Shown here piece by piece: positions 1 to 9,100 of a stretch of 64,000 nucleotides of DNA; position 1 is the stretch's first letter; every line of letters starts with the position of its first letter. The stretch lies in the NCBI GenBank assembly GCA_002491115.1, contig DKVI01000087.1:3590-67589 (forward strand), given 5' to 3'. The translations under genes and the position numbers were made by a program. Source of the stretch: Lachnospiraceae bacterium UBA7182. Lineage in GTDB: Bacteria; Bacillota; Clostridia; Lachnospirales; Lachnospiraceae. The notes beneath the pieces were generated by a model, which saw only the letters and a program-made list of their open reading frames with translations, was not told the origin of the DNA and ran no database searches.

Positions 1-22
1 GGTTCGAATCCCGTCTCGTGCT
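1..22 (+). tRNA. 3' end of a tRNA (cut by window edge)
   Basis: The first bases read as a T-loop (TTCGAAT, 3-9), the 3' half of the T-stem (10-14) and the 3' half of the acceptor stem (15-21) with discriminator T at 22. CCA is not encoded. The anticodon lies outside the window, so the amino acid cannot be named. A terminator follows directly. Confidence 0.7.
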
Positions 23-34
23 CTTTATAAAGGT

Positions 35-75
35 GCAGAAATGTTGATTTTACAGCGTTTCTGCTTCTTTTTTTG
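35..75 (+). terminator. Intrinsic terminator after the tRNA
   Basis: A 7-bp stem GCAGAAA (35-41) / TTTCTGC (58-64) with partly paired loop is followed by a T-rich run at 65-75. It sits directly after the tRNA end, as expected for a tRNA operon terminator. Confidence 0.7.
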
Positions 76-210
76 TCTTTTTAACTGATAGACAACGGTA
101 AACACATCATAAAGCAGGCTCTTAACACTCCATAGAAGGGCTTTTCTTTGGCCGGGAGGGCAACTAAGCCCTTTTATCAGCGGCTCTGCGGTACAGACCG
201 CCAGTACAAT

Positions 211-459
211 TTAACTTGTCGCAGAGTCTTCTTTTTCGCATACTTCCAAAAGATCAGATATGTCACATTGAAGATATTTACAAAGGCTTACGATCAAGTC
301 GGCATCCAATCGCTGAAACTGATTCCTATAATATCTATTGAGGTTCGTGCGCTGTAAGTCTAAATCTTTGCACAATCTGGCCCTTGAAATGTTTCTTTCC
401 TTCAATAGTTCTTCCAAACGTATATGCAAATAATACTTTTTTGTGTATTTGTCGTCCAT
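211..459 (-). CDS. XRE-family helix-turn-helix regulator
   Basis: Small DNA-binding protein of about 82 residues. A Cro/CI-type helix-turn-helix spans nearly the whole chain: the LEELLKERNISRARL helix pair, the LQRTNLNRYYRN recognition helix, then LCKYLQCDISDLLE. The ATG at 459 is preferred over a GTG at 468 because AGGTGG lies 5 bases upstream of the ATG. It is divergent from the small gene at 591, and the shared intergenic region contains repeated AAGCAAAG motifs that could be its operators. The region is visibly more AT-rich than the genes after 1 kb, which may indicate acquisition next to the tRNA. The exact target is unknown. Confidence 0.8.
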   Translation of the reverse strand: MDDKYTKKYYLHIRLEELLKERNISRARLCKDLDLQRTNLNRYYRNQFQRLDADLIVSLCKYLQCDISDLLEVCEKEDSATS

Positions 460-519
460 GTGCTCCACCTCTTTTCATATCATTATATATAAGCAGAGCT
501 TTAAAAATAATTCACATTA

Positions 520-570
520 TAGACAAAGCCTATTAAAGCAAAGTATAATAAAGCAAAGCTTATATAAGCA
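520..570 (+). promoter_or_regulatory. Promoter with repeated AAGCAAAG operator-like motifs
   Basis: A -35-like TAGACA (520-525) and -10 TATAAT (544-549) are 18 bases apart. Direct repeats AAAGCAAAGTATAAT (535-549) and AAGCAAAGCTTATAT (551-565) have a 15-16 base period around the -10, with looser copies near 491 and 521. This suits binding by the divergent XRE protein; that link is inference. Confidence 0.45.
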
Positions 571-590
571 CCTATGGAGGAAATGGACTA

Positions 591-869
591 ATGAAAAAGA
601 AAAAAATCGGTCGAATTAAAAGTAGTGACCATGGTTTTGACTTGTGGCTATTTGGATTACTAATAGATGAAGCCGTTAGACTTGACAATGTGAAGGGGTT
701 TAACAACTTAATTGACAGTAACCCCGATTTGGCAAAGGAACACTTTAAAAGACGAATCGCAAAAATTGAAAAGATTAAGTTGCCGCCAGAATTTGATTCT
801 GAAGAATGGACAAAGAAAATGCTGGAAAGAATTCACAAAGCACTGGAAGAAAAGGAAAAGGGGCCATAG
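591..869 (+). CDS. Small hypothetical protein, lysine-rich
   Basis: A 92-residue protein that I do not recognise. It has a basic start (MKKKKIGRIK), a central leucine-containing region and a charged helical C-terminus ending in KALEEKEKGP. No signal peptide or membrane segment is visible, so it is probably cytoplasmic. The start is supported by TGGAGG about 10 bases upstream. It diverges from the XRE regulator and shares its AT-rich composition, so the two may be a regulator-target pair or the remains of a small mobile segment beside the tRNA. Confidence 0.6.
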   Translation: MKKKKIGRIKSSDHGFDLWLFGLLIDEAVRLDNVKGFNNLIDSNPDLAKEHFKRRIAKIEKIKLPPEFDSEEWTKKMLERIHKALEEKEKGP

Positions 870-986
870 TACGTCAATTTTACTAAATTTCAGGTTGAAT
901 AAAACAGAAATCAATGGTATTATATACAAAGACATTGCGATAAAGGGCATTTGCAGGCGAGGCTGTATAGTGCTTTTGTTTTTAAG

Positions 987-1022
987 GCAGAAACATGAAA
1001 AGCCGGTGTTTCTGCTGTTTTT
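987..1022 (+). terminator. Hairpin with T-tract directly before cooS
   Basis: A perfect 9-bp stem GCAGAAACA (987-995) / TGTTTCTGC (1007-1015) is followed by TGTTTTTG and then, within a few bases, by the cooS ribosome site. It could terminate transcription from the 591 gene or act as an attenuator in the cooS leader. A weak TATAGT (966-971) lies just upstream. Confidence 0.5.
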
Positions 1023-1041
1023 GTAAGGAGGAGTACATATA

Positions 1042-2928
1042 ATGAATCAATGTTACAGTTGTGAGACATGTAAAAGCGCGGATAAGCCGCTGGAGAGCTT
1101 TATTGCGGGGCTCCCCATGGAGACGTCCCACCATCGTGTGAAAGGACAGAGCACCAAGTGCGGTTTCGGACTGAAAGGAGTCTGCTGCCGTCTGTGTTCC
1201 AACGGCCCGTGCCGGATCACACCGTCCGCTCCGCGGGGGATCTGCGGCGCCACGGCAGATGTAATCGTTACCCGTAACTTCCTGCGCGCGGTAGCCTGCG
1301 GCAGCGGATGTTATATCCATATTATAGAGAAAACCGCATGGAATTTAAAAAACACCGCCTTAAATCATGGAGAGATCAAAGGCCACAACGCGCTGGCGGC
1401 GCTGGCGGAAGAGTTTGGCGTTGACACATCTCTGGATGAACACAGCCAGGCACTGGCGGTGGCGGATCAAGTGATCGCCGATCTGTATAAGCCGGTCTGG
1501 GAAGAGATGGAGCTGGTGGAAAAGGTGGCGTATCCGCCCAGATATAAGAGATGGAAAGAACTGGGAATCGTGCCGGGCGGCGCCAAATCAGAAGTGTTCG
1601 ACGGCGTTGTGAAATGTTCCACCAATTTAAGCTCCGACCCGGTGGAGATGTTGATGACCTGTCTGCGCCTGGGTATTTCCACAGGATTATACGGCCTGAC
1701 TCTTACGAATCTGTTAAATGATGTAATGCTGGGTGAGCCTGAAATCCGTATTGCGCCGGTAGGTATGCGCGTCATCGACCCGGATTATATCAATATTATG
1801 ATCACCGGACATCAGCACTCCCTGTTTACGCATATTCAGAACCGTCTGACGGACGAGGATGTGGTGAAGAAGGCCCAGGCCGCAGGCGCGAAAGGCTTTA
1901 AGCTGGTAGGCTGTACCTGTGTCGGGCAGGATCTGCAGCTTCGCGGCGCCCATTATACGGATATCTTCAACGGTCATGCCGGAAACAACTATACCAGCGA
2001 GGCTGTGCTGGCGACAGGAGCCATCGACGCGGTGCTGTCCGAGTTCAACTGCACCCTTCCGGGAATTGAACCGATCTGCGACGAATTAAAGATCAAGCAG
2101 ATCTGCCTGGACCTGGTGGCTAAAAAAGCCAACGCCGAGTCTGTGGAGTATTCTTATGAAAAGAGAGAAGAACAGACAGAAGTCATTATCGATAAAGTGA
2201 TCGCGGCTTATAAAGAGCGCAGAGGAACGGTTCCCATGAATCTTCAGCCGGAACACGGCAATGATACTACGCTGACTGGTATATCCGAAGGTTCTTTAAA
2301 AGAATTTTTAGGCGGACAGTGGAAACCTCTCATTGACCTGATCGTATCCGGCAAGATCAAAGGTGTGGCAGGCGTAGTGGGATGTTCCAACCTGACGGCG
2401 GGCGGACATGATGTACTGACCGTGGAACTGACAAAAGAACTGATTAAGCGGGATATTATCGTCCTTTCCGCGGGATGTTCCTCAGGCGGACTGGAAAACT
2501 GCGGCCTGATGTCTCCGGAAGCGGCGGACCTGGCAGGCGACAGCTTGAAAGAAGTATGCAGGAGTCTGAAGATCGCGCCGGTTCTGAACTTCGGACCGTG
2601 CCTTGCCATCGGACGCCTGGAGATGGTGGCTACCGCGCTGGCAAAAGAGATCGGCATTGATATTCCGCAGCTTCCGCTGGTGCTCTCCGCGCCTCAGTGG
2701 CTGGAAGAGCAGGCGCTGGCGGACGGATGCTTCGGACTGGCGCTGGGATTGCCCCTTCATCTGGGGCAGCAGCCGTTCATCGCAGGCAGCGACCTGGTTG
2801 TAAACGTGCTGACCGAAGGCTTAAAAGAGATCACAGGCGGACAGGTCCTGGTGGAGATTGATCCTGTGAAAGCGGCAGACAAGATGGAAGCCATTATACT
2901 GGAGAGACGTAAAGGACTGAACATCTAA
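1042..2928 (+). CDS. cooS: Anaerobic Ni-Fe carbon monoxide dehydrogenase, catalytic subunit
   Basis: A 628-residue monofunctional CODH that would interconvert CO and CO2. The D- and B-cluster cysteines are present (C40, C48, C49, C52, C57, C68). C-cluster ligands are also recognisable: H257, C293, C337, C448, C479 and C520. An extra C4-C7-C10 pattern lies at the N-terminus. By memory alignment to Carboxydothermus CODH-II, the catalytic lysine of the SAP...SGK loop is Gln557 here, and the histidine proton-relay segment (residues 85-103) has lost most histidines, so activity may differ. The start follows AAGGAGGAG. The 2940 and 3390 genes form one operon with it and supply the electron path. 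Confidence 0.93.
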   Translation: MNQCYSCETCKSADKPLESFIAGLPMETSHHRVKGQSTKCGFGLKGVCCRLCSNGPCRITPSAPRGICGATADVIVTRNFLRAVACGSGCYIHIIEKTAWNLKNTALNHGEIKGHNALAALAEEFGVDTSLDEHSQALAVADQVIADLYKPVWEEMELVEKVAYPPRYKRWKELGIVPGGAKSEVFDGVVKCSTNLSSDPVEMLMTCLRLGISTGLYGLTLTNLLNDVMLGEPEIRIAPVGMRVIDPDYINIMITGHQHSLFTHIQNRLTDEDVVKKAQAAGAKGFKLVGCTCVGQDLQLRGAHYTDIFNGHAGNNYTSEAVLATGAIDAVLSEFNCTLPGIEPICDELKIKQICLDLVAKKANAESVEYSYEKREEQTEVIIDKVIAAYKERRGTVPMNLQPEHGNDTTLTGISEGSLKEFLGGQWKPLIDLIVSGKIKGVAGVVGCSNLTAGGHDVLTVELTKELIKRDIIVLSAGCSSGGLENCGLMSPEAADLAGDSLKEVCRSLKIAPVLNFGPCLAIGRLEMVATALAKEIGIDIPQLPLVLSAPQWLEEQALADGCFGLALGLPLHLGQQPFIAGSDLVVNVLTEGLKEITGGQVLVEIDPVKAADKMEAIILERRKGLNI

Positions 2929-2939
2929 GGGGGTACAGG

Positions 2940-3389
2940 ATGAAGAGAATTGTGATTGACCCCTCGAAATGTGACGGGTGCAAAAACTGTGAGCTTGCCT
3001 GTATGGAAAGCCACCGGACAGACGGCGGCACGGGTGTTGAGACTTTGAACTTTAACCTGCCCGAAACCCAGGCGCGCAATGAGATTGTAAATGACGGCAA
3101 AGGCGGATATCTGCCCATGTTCTGCCGTCACTGCAGCGTGCCGGGCTGCGCCAACAGTTGTATGAGCGGCGCGCTGAAAAAGGATACGGAGACCGGCCAT
3201 GTGACTTATGACGAAAAGCGCTGCGGCGCGTGCTTCATGTGTGTGATGAACTGCCCGTACGGAATCCCGAAGCCGGACGCCGCAGGCACGAAGATTTTAA
3301 AGTGTGATTTCTGCAACGAACGTCCGGAAGGGCCGGCATGCGTCCTTGCCTGTCCGAAGCAGGCGATCCGGGCAGAGGAGGTGCAGTAA
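2940..3389 (+). CDS. cooF: CooF-like four-cluster ferredoxin
   Basis: A 149-residue polyferredoxin of the CooF/HycB type that should carry electrons from CooS. Four cysteine groups are visible: CDGCKNCELAC near residue 12, CRHCSVPGC near 61, CGACFMCVMNCP near 95, and CDFC...CVLACP near 122-140. This is compatible with four [4Fe-4S] clusters. It begins 11 bases after cooS and ends on the base before the next start, so all three genes are probably translated from one mRNA. No signal peptide is present, which suits a cytoplasmic carrier. Confidence 0.88.
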   Translation: MKRIVIDPSKCDGCKNCELACMESHRTDGGTGVETLNFNLPETQARNEIVNDGKGGYLPMFCRHCSVPGCANSCMSGALKKDTETGHVTYDEKRCGACFMCVMNCPYGIPKPDAAGTKILKCDFCNERPEGPACVLACPKQAIRAEEVQ

Positions 3390-4631
3390 ATGGCTGAGAT
3401 TTATGTGATTGTAGGTGCAGGCGCGGCCGGTATAGCCGCCGCGGAACGGATTCGCCTTTATAAAAAAGATGTGACGATTATCATGATGTCCATAGACGAG
3501 TATTCCCATTCCCGCTGTATGCTGCATAAATATTTAGGCGGTGAGCGCACGGCCGAAGAACTGTCTTTCGTTGAGCCGGATTTCTTTGAGAAAAATAATA
3601 TTTTCTGGGGGAAGGAACAGAAAGCGCTGGGTCTGGATATACAGAACAGGCAGATCCGCATGGAAAACGGATATCAGCCCTATGACAAACTTTTGATCGC
3701 CACCGGGTCCGTATTCGGCATTCCGCCCATCAACAATTTCCGGACGGCGTCCAATGTATACGGCTTCCGTGATTTAAGCGACGCCCGGAAGATAGACGCC
3801 GCAGTAAAGGCGAAGAACGCAAAACATGTATTCATCGTAGGTTCCGGCCTTGTGGGACTGGATGTGGCAGTGGGCCTGATGGAGCGGGGCGTGAAAGTGA
3901 CCATCGCGGAGATGGCTCCCAGAGTGATGCCCTTACAGACAGACGATACGGCGGCGAAAGCTTATCAGGAGCGGTTTGAGGCGGAAGGCGCCAGGTTCCT
4001 TCTGGGCATCGGCGCCAGTGACAGCATTGTAAACGATCAAAATGAGATCACCGGCGTGGTGCTTTCCACCGGAGAGACCATCGAGTGCGATTTCGTAATC
4101 TGCGCGGCAGGCGTACGCCCGAATATTGAGTGGCTGAAAGACAGCGGCCTTGCCATGGAGCGAGGCATCACGGTGGACGGATATATGCGCACTTCCGCGC
4201 CGGATGTCTACGCAGCGGGCGATGTGACCGGGCTGTCCGGCGTATGGCCCAACGCCATGGATATGGGACGGGTGGCAGCCGCCAATATGTGCGGTGTCGA
4301 GGCAGAGTATACGGACAGATATTGCATGAAAAACACGTCCAATTTCTATGGACTTCAGATGCTGACCATCGGCGATATCAACGCCCAGATCGAAGGCGCG
4401 GATATCTATGTAAAAGAGAGCCGAAACTGCTATAAGAAAGCCATCGTAAAAGACGGCGTTCTGAAAGCGATCCTGATCCAGGGGGATATTTCTCATACGG
4501 GACACTGGCAGTATTTGATTAAAAACAGCGTTGATGTAAGCGAACTGCTGAAGCAGAAAGATGTATTTGATATTACTTACGGAGATTTCTATGGAATGGA
4601 TGATCTGGCGGAATATCAGTATGCTCTGTAA
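3390..4631 (+). CDS. FAD/NAD(P)-dependent oxidoreductase of the CooS-CooF cluster
   Basis: A 413-residue flavoprotein of the NADH:rubredoxin/nitrite-reductase-like class. An N-terminal FAD-binding Rossmann fold shows GAGAAGIAAAE at residues 8-18. A second nucleotide-binding fold shows GSGLVGLDVA around residues 152-161, and the late FAD motif VYAAGDV lies near residue 271. cooS-cooF-FNOR gene sets are known in other anaerobes, where the flavoprotein is thought to move CO-derived electrons to NAD(P)+. The start codon directly abuts the cooF stop, indicating translational coupling. The physiological acceptor cannot be told from sequence. Confidence 0.87.
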   Translation: MAEIYVIVGAGAAGIAAAERIRLYKKDVTIIMMSIDEYSHSRCMLHKYLGGERTAEELSFVEPDFFEKNNIFWGKEQKALGLDIQNRQIRMENGYQPYDKLLIATGSVFGIPPINNFRTASNVYGFRDLSDARKIDAAVKAKNAKHVFIVGSGLVGLDVAVGLMERGVKVTIAEMAPRVMPLQTDDTAAKAYQERFEAEGARFLLGIGASDSIVNDQNEITGVVLSTGETIECDFVICAAGVRPNIEWLKDSGLAMERGITVDGYMRTSAPDVYAAGDVTGLSGVWPNAMDMGRVAAANMCGVEAEYTDRYCMKNTSNFYGLQMLTIGDINAQIEGADIYVKESRNCYKKAIVKDGVLKAILIQGDISHTGHWQYLIKNSVDVSELLKQKDVFDITYGDFYGMDDLAEYQYAL

Positions 4632-4693
4632 ATCTGTGATTACAGTGAAACTATAAAAATTTAAAATATAATTTTCAGGAGGTAATGACAACA

Positions 4694-5116
4694 ATGCATG
4701 CAGAATTTGACGACAGCCTGGTAACAGGCAACGAAACCATTGATTCTCAGCACAAGGAGCTGATCGGCAAGATCAATAAGCTGGTGGACTGCTGCGAGCA
4801 GGGCGGCGGTAAGCTGGAAGCGATCAAAATGCTGGACTATCTGTCCGACTATACGGATTTCCATTTCAGCGACGAGGAGAAACTTCAGGAAGACGTGTCC
4901 TATCCGGGAATCAAAGAACACAAAAAGCAGCACGCGGACTTTAAAAAAGCCGTATCCGAGCTTCATGAGATGCTCGAAGACGAGGAAGGCCCCAGCGACG
5001 CTTTTGTAGAGGCAGTGAATAAGAATGTAATAGACTGGCTGTATAAGCATATCAAAGGATTTGACTGCTCCGTTGCCTCCTATATTAATATGAATGCACA
5101 CGCGGACAGACTGTAA
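4694..5116 (+). CDS. Bacteriohemerythrin (oxygen-binding di-iron protein)
   Basis: A four-helix-bundle hemerythrin of about 140 residues. The di-iron ligand pattern is visible: a His in IDSQHKEL, His and Glu in DFHFSDEEKL, the H...H pair in EHKKQHADF, and His/Asp in WLYKHIKGFD. Two in-frame ATGs exist. The one at 4694 is chosen because AGGAGG (4677-4682) is only 2 bases from the ATG at 4685. It lies 62 bases after the CO dehydrogenase operon with no terminator between, so it may be cotranscribed and scavenge or sense O2 near an oxygen-labile enzyme. That role is inference. Confidence 0.88.
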   Translation: MHAEFDDSLVTGNETIDSQHKELIGKINKLVDCCEQGGGKLEAIKMLDYLSDYTDFHFSDEEKLQEDVSYPGIKEHKKQHADFKKAVSELHEMLEDEEGPSDAFVEAVNKNVIDWLYKHIKGFDCSVASYINMNAHADRL

Positions 5117-5140
5117 AAGGGAATAAGGAATCATTAAGAT

Positions 5141-5200
5141 CAGGGCGCATGGCGGCAGATAAGGTTCAAGGAAATCTGCCGGTATGCGCTCTGTTTTTTT
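5141..5200 (+). terminator. Strong terminator of the cooS operon
   Basis: A long hairpin begins CAGGGCGCAT at 5141, has an inner stem CGGCAGAT/ATCTGCCG, returns through ATGCGCTCTG, and ends in seven T residues at 5194-5200. It is the first clear terminator after cooS, consistent with a four-gene unit. Confidence 0.85.
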
Positions 5201-5246
5201 GATTGAGTAAGTTTGTATGATGATGTGCCGTGTTTTAATGTAATCG

Positions 5247-5287
5247 TTGCCAAACCGTATGAAATATGATAAAATTTTGATAAAATT
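5247..5287 (+). promoter_or_regulatory. Promoter and direct-repeat operator of a toxin-antitoxin module
   Basis: TTGCCA (5247-5252) and TAAAAT (5270-5275) are 17 bases apart. GATAAAATT is repeated at 5268-5276 and 5279-5287, 11 bases apart and thus on the same helix face, which suits autoregulation by the antitoxin. Confidence 0.55.
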
Positions 5288-5305
5288 AGGATAAGGAGTG
5301 GGACG

Positions 5306-5563
5306 ATGATACAAATTAAACCTGTTTCTGATTTGAGAAATAAATTTTCTGAAATTGAAAAGATCGTAAATATGGGCGAACCGGTATATTTGACAAAGAA
5401 TGGATACGGCGCGATGGTTGTATTGAGCCTTGAAGCCTATGCCGAACTGACAGACGGCGTGGAAACAGCTTTAAATCAGGCGGATTTTGCGGCAGAAAAC
5501 AATAGCAGACGCTATACCCATGAGGAAGTTTTCGGAAAGATCAGGAAAAAGATTAATGGCTGA
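5306..5563 (+). CDS. Phd/YefM-family antitoxin
   Basis: An 85-residue antitoxin. The N-terminal Phd/YefM fold is shown by VSDLRNKFSEI, GEPVYLTKNGYG and MVVLSLEAYAEL, while the polar C-terminus would wrap the toxin. The start has AAGGAG 7 bases upstream. The downstream toxin start lies inside its last codons, an 8-base overlap typical of translationally coupled toxin-antitoxin pairs. Antitoxins of this type usually repress their own promoter, and direct repeats are visible just upstream of the start. Confidence 0.85.
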   Translation: MIQIKPVSDLRNKFSEIEKIVNMGEPVYLTKNGYGAMVVLSLEAYAELTDGVETALNQADFAAENNSRRYTHEEVFGKIRKKING

Positions 5564-5885
5564 TACAAAATATATTTTGCGATATCTTCCAATATTTTAT
5601 GAAGAATTAGAAGAAACAATGATTTATATTGCCGAGAAGTTAATGAATCCACAGGCCGCGAATAATTTGCTGGATGCGGTTGAAAGGGCAATATTAGGAA
5701 GACTGCCTCATGCGGAGTCTTTTGAGCCATATCATTCTTTAAAAGAAAGAAAATATCCGTATTATCGTATTTATGTTAAGAATTTTGTGGTTTATTATGT
5801 CGTAATTGATGATGAAGGGTCTGACAAGATTATGGAAGTCAGGCGCTTTCTGCATAATAAACAGAATCGTGATGGAAAAGTATAA
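5556..5885 (+). CDS. RelE/ParE-family toxin
   Basis: Type II toxin of about 109 residues. The start MADTKYILRYL at 5556 is chosen over an in-frame ATG at 5487 inside the antitoxin, because it follows AGGAAAAAG and gives the usual family length. The RelE/ParE fold is suggested by YEELEETMIYIAEKL, AANNLLDAVERAI, the YPYYRIYV strand and the C-terminal EVRRFLHNKQN. RelE-type members cleave mRNA on ribosomes and ParE-type members act on gyrase; the sequence alone does not settle which applies. Confidence 0.82.
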   Translation: MADTKYILRYLPIFYEELEETMIYIAEKLMNPQAANNLLDAVERAILGRLPHAESFEPYHSLKERKYPYYRIYVKNFVVYYVVIDDEGSDKIMEVRRFLHNKQNRDGKV

Positions 5886-5903
5886 GGCAAAAATAGAAGT
5901 CTG

Positions 5904-5928
5904 AAAGCAGGTATACAGCCTGCTTTTT
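5904..5928 (+). terminator. Terminator of the first toxin-antitoxin module
   Basis: A short stem AGCAGG (5906-5911) / CCTGCT (5919-5924) runs into TTTT. It follows the toxin stop by 20 bases. Confidence 0.65.
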
Positions 5929-6100
5929 GTCTGCTGGGCAGATCGGTTACAATTGCCATAATTTTAAGCCGTAAGGGAGTAGGCAAAGAGAAAGTTTTGT
6001 GTTATATTATTAATATCTGGAGTCTTTTTTACATACATTTAAAGGGATTGTCTGAAAGGGCATCCAGGAAAACAGAAGTGTGAAGGAAGTATGATGTACG

Positions 6101-9100
6101 ATGAGAAGATGGAAAGGAATCATTTTATCAGCATTGGCGGCGGTCCTGCTTGGTAGTACGGTACAGCTGCAGGCGCTTGCTGTGCCTGGAACAGGGCAGA
6201 ATTTTATTATGAATACCCAGACTGTCCCCACGGAAGGGGACACGTCCGAAACGAAAGAGACAGGGGATACGTCCGGGACAACCGGGACAGTTACGACTCC
6301 TCAGACAACCGGCGTGGCCCAGGTGACTACAGGAGGCAATACTGTATCCTATGAGACGATCACAGAAGCCTGGAGAGCTGCGACGAACAGTAAGACAGCT
6401 ACGATTAAGCTGCTGAAAAACGTGTCCACGGGAACAGAGGGACAGGAAGGAACCTGTTCGCTGTCCGGCGGAAATATTACACTGGATATGAACGGATACC
6501 AGTGGACCTATGTAAATGGTGAAGGTGCATCGGGCTCCAAAGATATGATCGAGGTCAGCGGGAGTAAAGCGTCCCTGACCGTCAAAGGTGGTGAGATGCG
6601 CTATGAAGACGGCGGCAACGGATATGCAGGCGCCTGCCTGTACGCCACAAACGGGGCGAAACTGACGATAGAGAGCGGAAATTTCGCGTCAAATGTGGGT
6701 CCGGTGGTGTATACGGAAGATGCGAAAGTAACCATCAAAGGCGGGAAATATGCCAATACGGCCAGTACGGGAAGCAGGACCGTAGGAGCTGTTTCCGTTC
6801 ACGGCGGTACGCTGAACGTATCCGGCGGCGAAATGGGAAGCGGCGGACTGGCGCTCGATAACCAGGGGGATGATCTGGAAGTATCCATTAAGGGAGGTAC
6901 ATTTGCAAAGATCACATCCACAGCCGGTTCCGATTCGCCTGAAAAGGCGCTTAAAATAGGAGAACTTCTGGCGGACGGATATGCGTTTAAAAGAACCGGC
7001 GGAAGTACGCAGGCAAAAAGCAGAAGCACAAGCGCAGGTACGAATGATAAATGGGTGACAAGTTCGGCTGATTTAAAGGCAACATCCATTTCCAATGTGA
7101 CGGCAGCGGAATCTCCGGTGGGGGGAGGAACAGAGTTTACGTTTACAGCGGATACCGAGGATAGGATTTTCAGTTGGGGGACGAATAAGACCATAACATT
7201 TACTGCAAAGATCAGCATAGTCCAGCCTGACATCAACGAAGGAGACATTATGTTTACATGGACTGACGGTTCCGGCAGTACCAAACCGATGAATCCGACA
7301 AAAACATCGGGAAATGAATATATATGTACCTTTCCCTTCGCAACGCTACAAAAAGATGTAGGCACACATACGATTCGTGTAGTGGCGAAAATTGAAAAGC
7401 TTGGTTTCTCCTGGGATGACAGTATTGATATCAGGATTGATCCTGTCAGCGGGACGATTGATATCAAGGATCTTCAGACCAAGTATACATACGGGGAAAA
7501 AGGCGATGATAAAATCAGCATTTACGGACTGAAGGAGACCAACGGCGGGCAATATTTTCAGACTGATTGGGATGGTACGCCCCCTTCTCCAACGGACATT
7601 AAGTGGTCTTATAACTGGGGGACAGACCAAAGCGATGCGCCTAAGAATGCGGGCACTTATCCTTTGCTTGTAACAGCCAGGAGCAGTTCGGGCAATCATG
7701 TGGCTACCGGAGGCCCTTTCATGGTGACGATTAATCCCAGAAAGGTTACGCCACACATCAGCAATAATACGATTGTTAAAACTTATGACGGCACCACGAA
7801 GACGCCGGAAGGAGTGGTGATTGCCCTGGATGGTCTGCTTGAGACTGACAGCGGTGTAACTGCTTCGGCTGCTTCTATCACTTATGACAACGAAAATGCC
7901 GGAGAACATAAGCGGGTGACAGCGACGGATATTGTGCTTGTAAATGCCAAAGGGAATTATGTATTAGCAGAAACGACAGTAAGTGAATACAATGGCCAGA
8001 TTGTACCTGCAAAATTGATTATGGATATCAGCCACAATCCTGATACGCAGAAGATTAACAGGCCTGTTACGATTACAATCAGATTGTTTTACAGTGCAGA
8101 TGATACCCCCATGACCGGAAACTGGATTAAGCCCGAGGATATTACACTGATCGTATCCGACAAAGGTGGCGCGGAAAAACCAAAGAGAGTCACTTTGAAA
8201 GGAGCCAGCGGAGAGTACGGCGTCTTTACCGGTACATATACGACAGATATCCCCGGGGACAAAGATATTAGCGCAACACTGGGAACAAGTTCCAACTATA
8301 CTCTCTCCAGTACTGCCAACGACAACAGCCTGACCATCATAGAAAAAGGCGACTCCGCCATGAAACTTACGACCGACCGCACCATGCTTACCTATGGGGA
8401 AGAAGCTACCTACACGGCTGAAATTTCCAGCGTAGACCCGGACGATAAGGATTCCATGGCAGGAACCGTGCAGTTCTACCAGGGTTTTGTGACAGACGAG
8501 AACAGGGTAGGCGAGCCTCAGAACATTCCGGCAGCCGGCGGAAAGGCCAGCATTACTCTGGATAAATCCAGACTGACTGCAGGGGAACAGTGGATCTATG
8601 CGGTATATTCTGGAAATCAGAATTTTGGAGAAGCAAGAGGCGAAGTGGCGTCTACCGTTGCGAAAAAGCAGCTTACCTGGAACAGCTCCGATCTGACGGC
8701 ATACAAAACAGCAGGTACAGTCGGTGAGGCAGGCGTATACGGCAGTCTTACAGTGGACGGCATCATAGACGAAGGCGTAACCCTTACCGTCTCCAATACC
8801 ATGATCACCAGCGGCTTTGCTGACACCATTATAGCAGGCAATTACACCGTCCAGGCAATCCCGAGGGTAGGCATCTGGAATTTCACACCCCAGTATCTTC
8901 CGAATTATGATCTTCCTCAGGGAAATCCGGATGTGGCAGCTAAAGTCACCAGCGTAACAGAACTTGTAAACCCACCCAAGGATAAAGACGGTCTGGAATA
9001 CAAGATGGTTATGGAAGAGGGGTTATCTTCCGTTCCCGGTGAACTGAAAGGCACCAGCTTTGGCACACCTGAAGAGATCCGTCAGGAGCTGATACGGATT

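Noticed and set aside
966..1022. cooS leader considered as a riboswitch.
   Set aside because: Only one simple hairpin is visible and no conserved aptamer core could be recognised.
712..1026. A 104-codon plus-strand frame overlapping the small gene at 591 and the cooS leader.
   Set aside because: No ribosome site, and it crosses a terminator-like hairpin; the 591 frame has the better start.
3933..4694. Long open frame of 253 codons on the minus strand opposite the flavoprotein gene.
   Set aside because: It is antisense to a clear flavoprotein with intact motifs, has no ribosome site and shows no recognisable domain.
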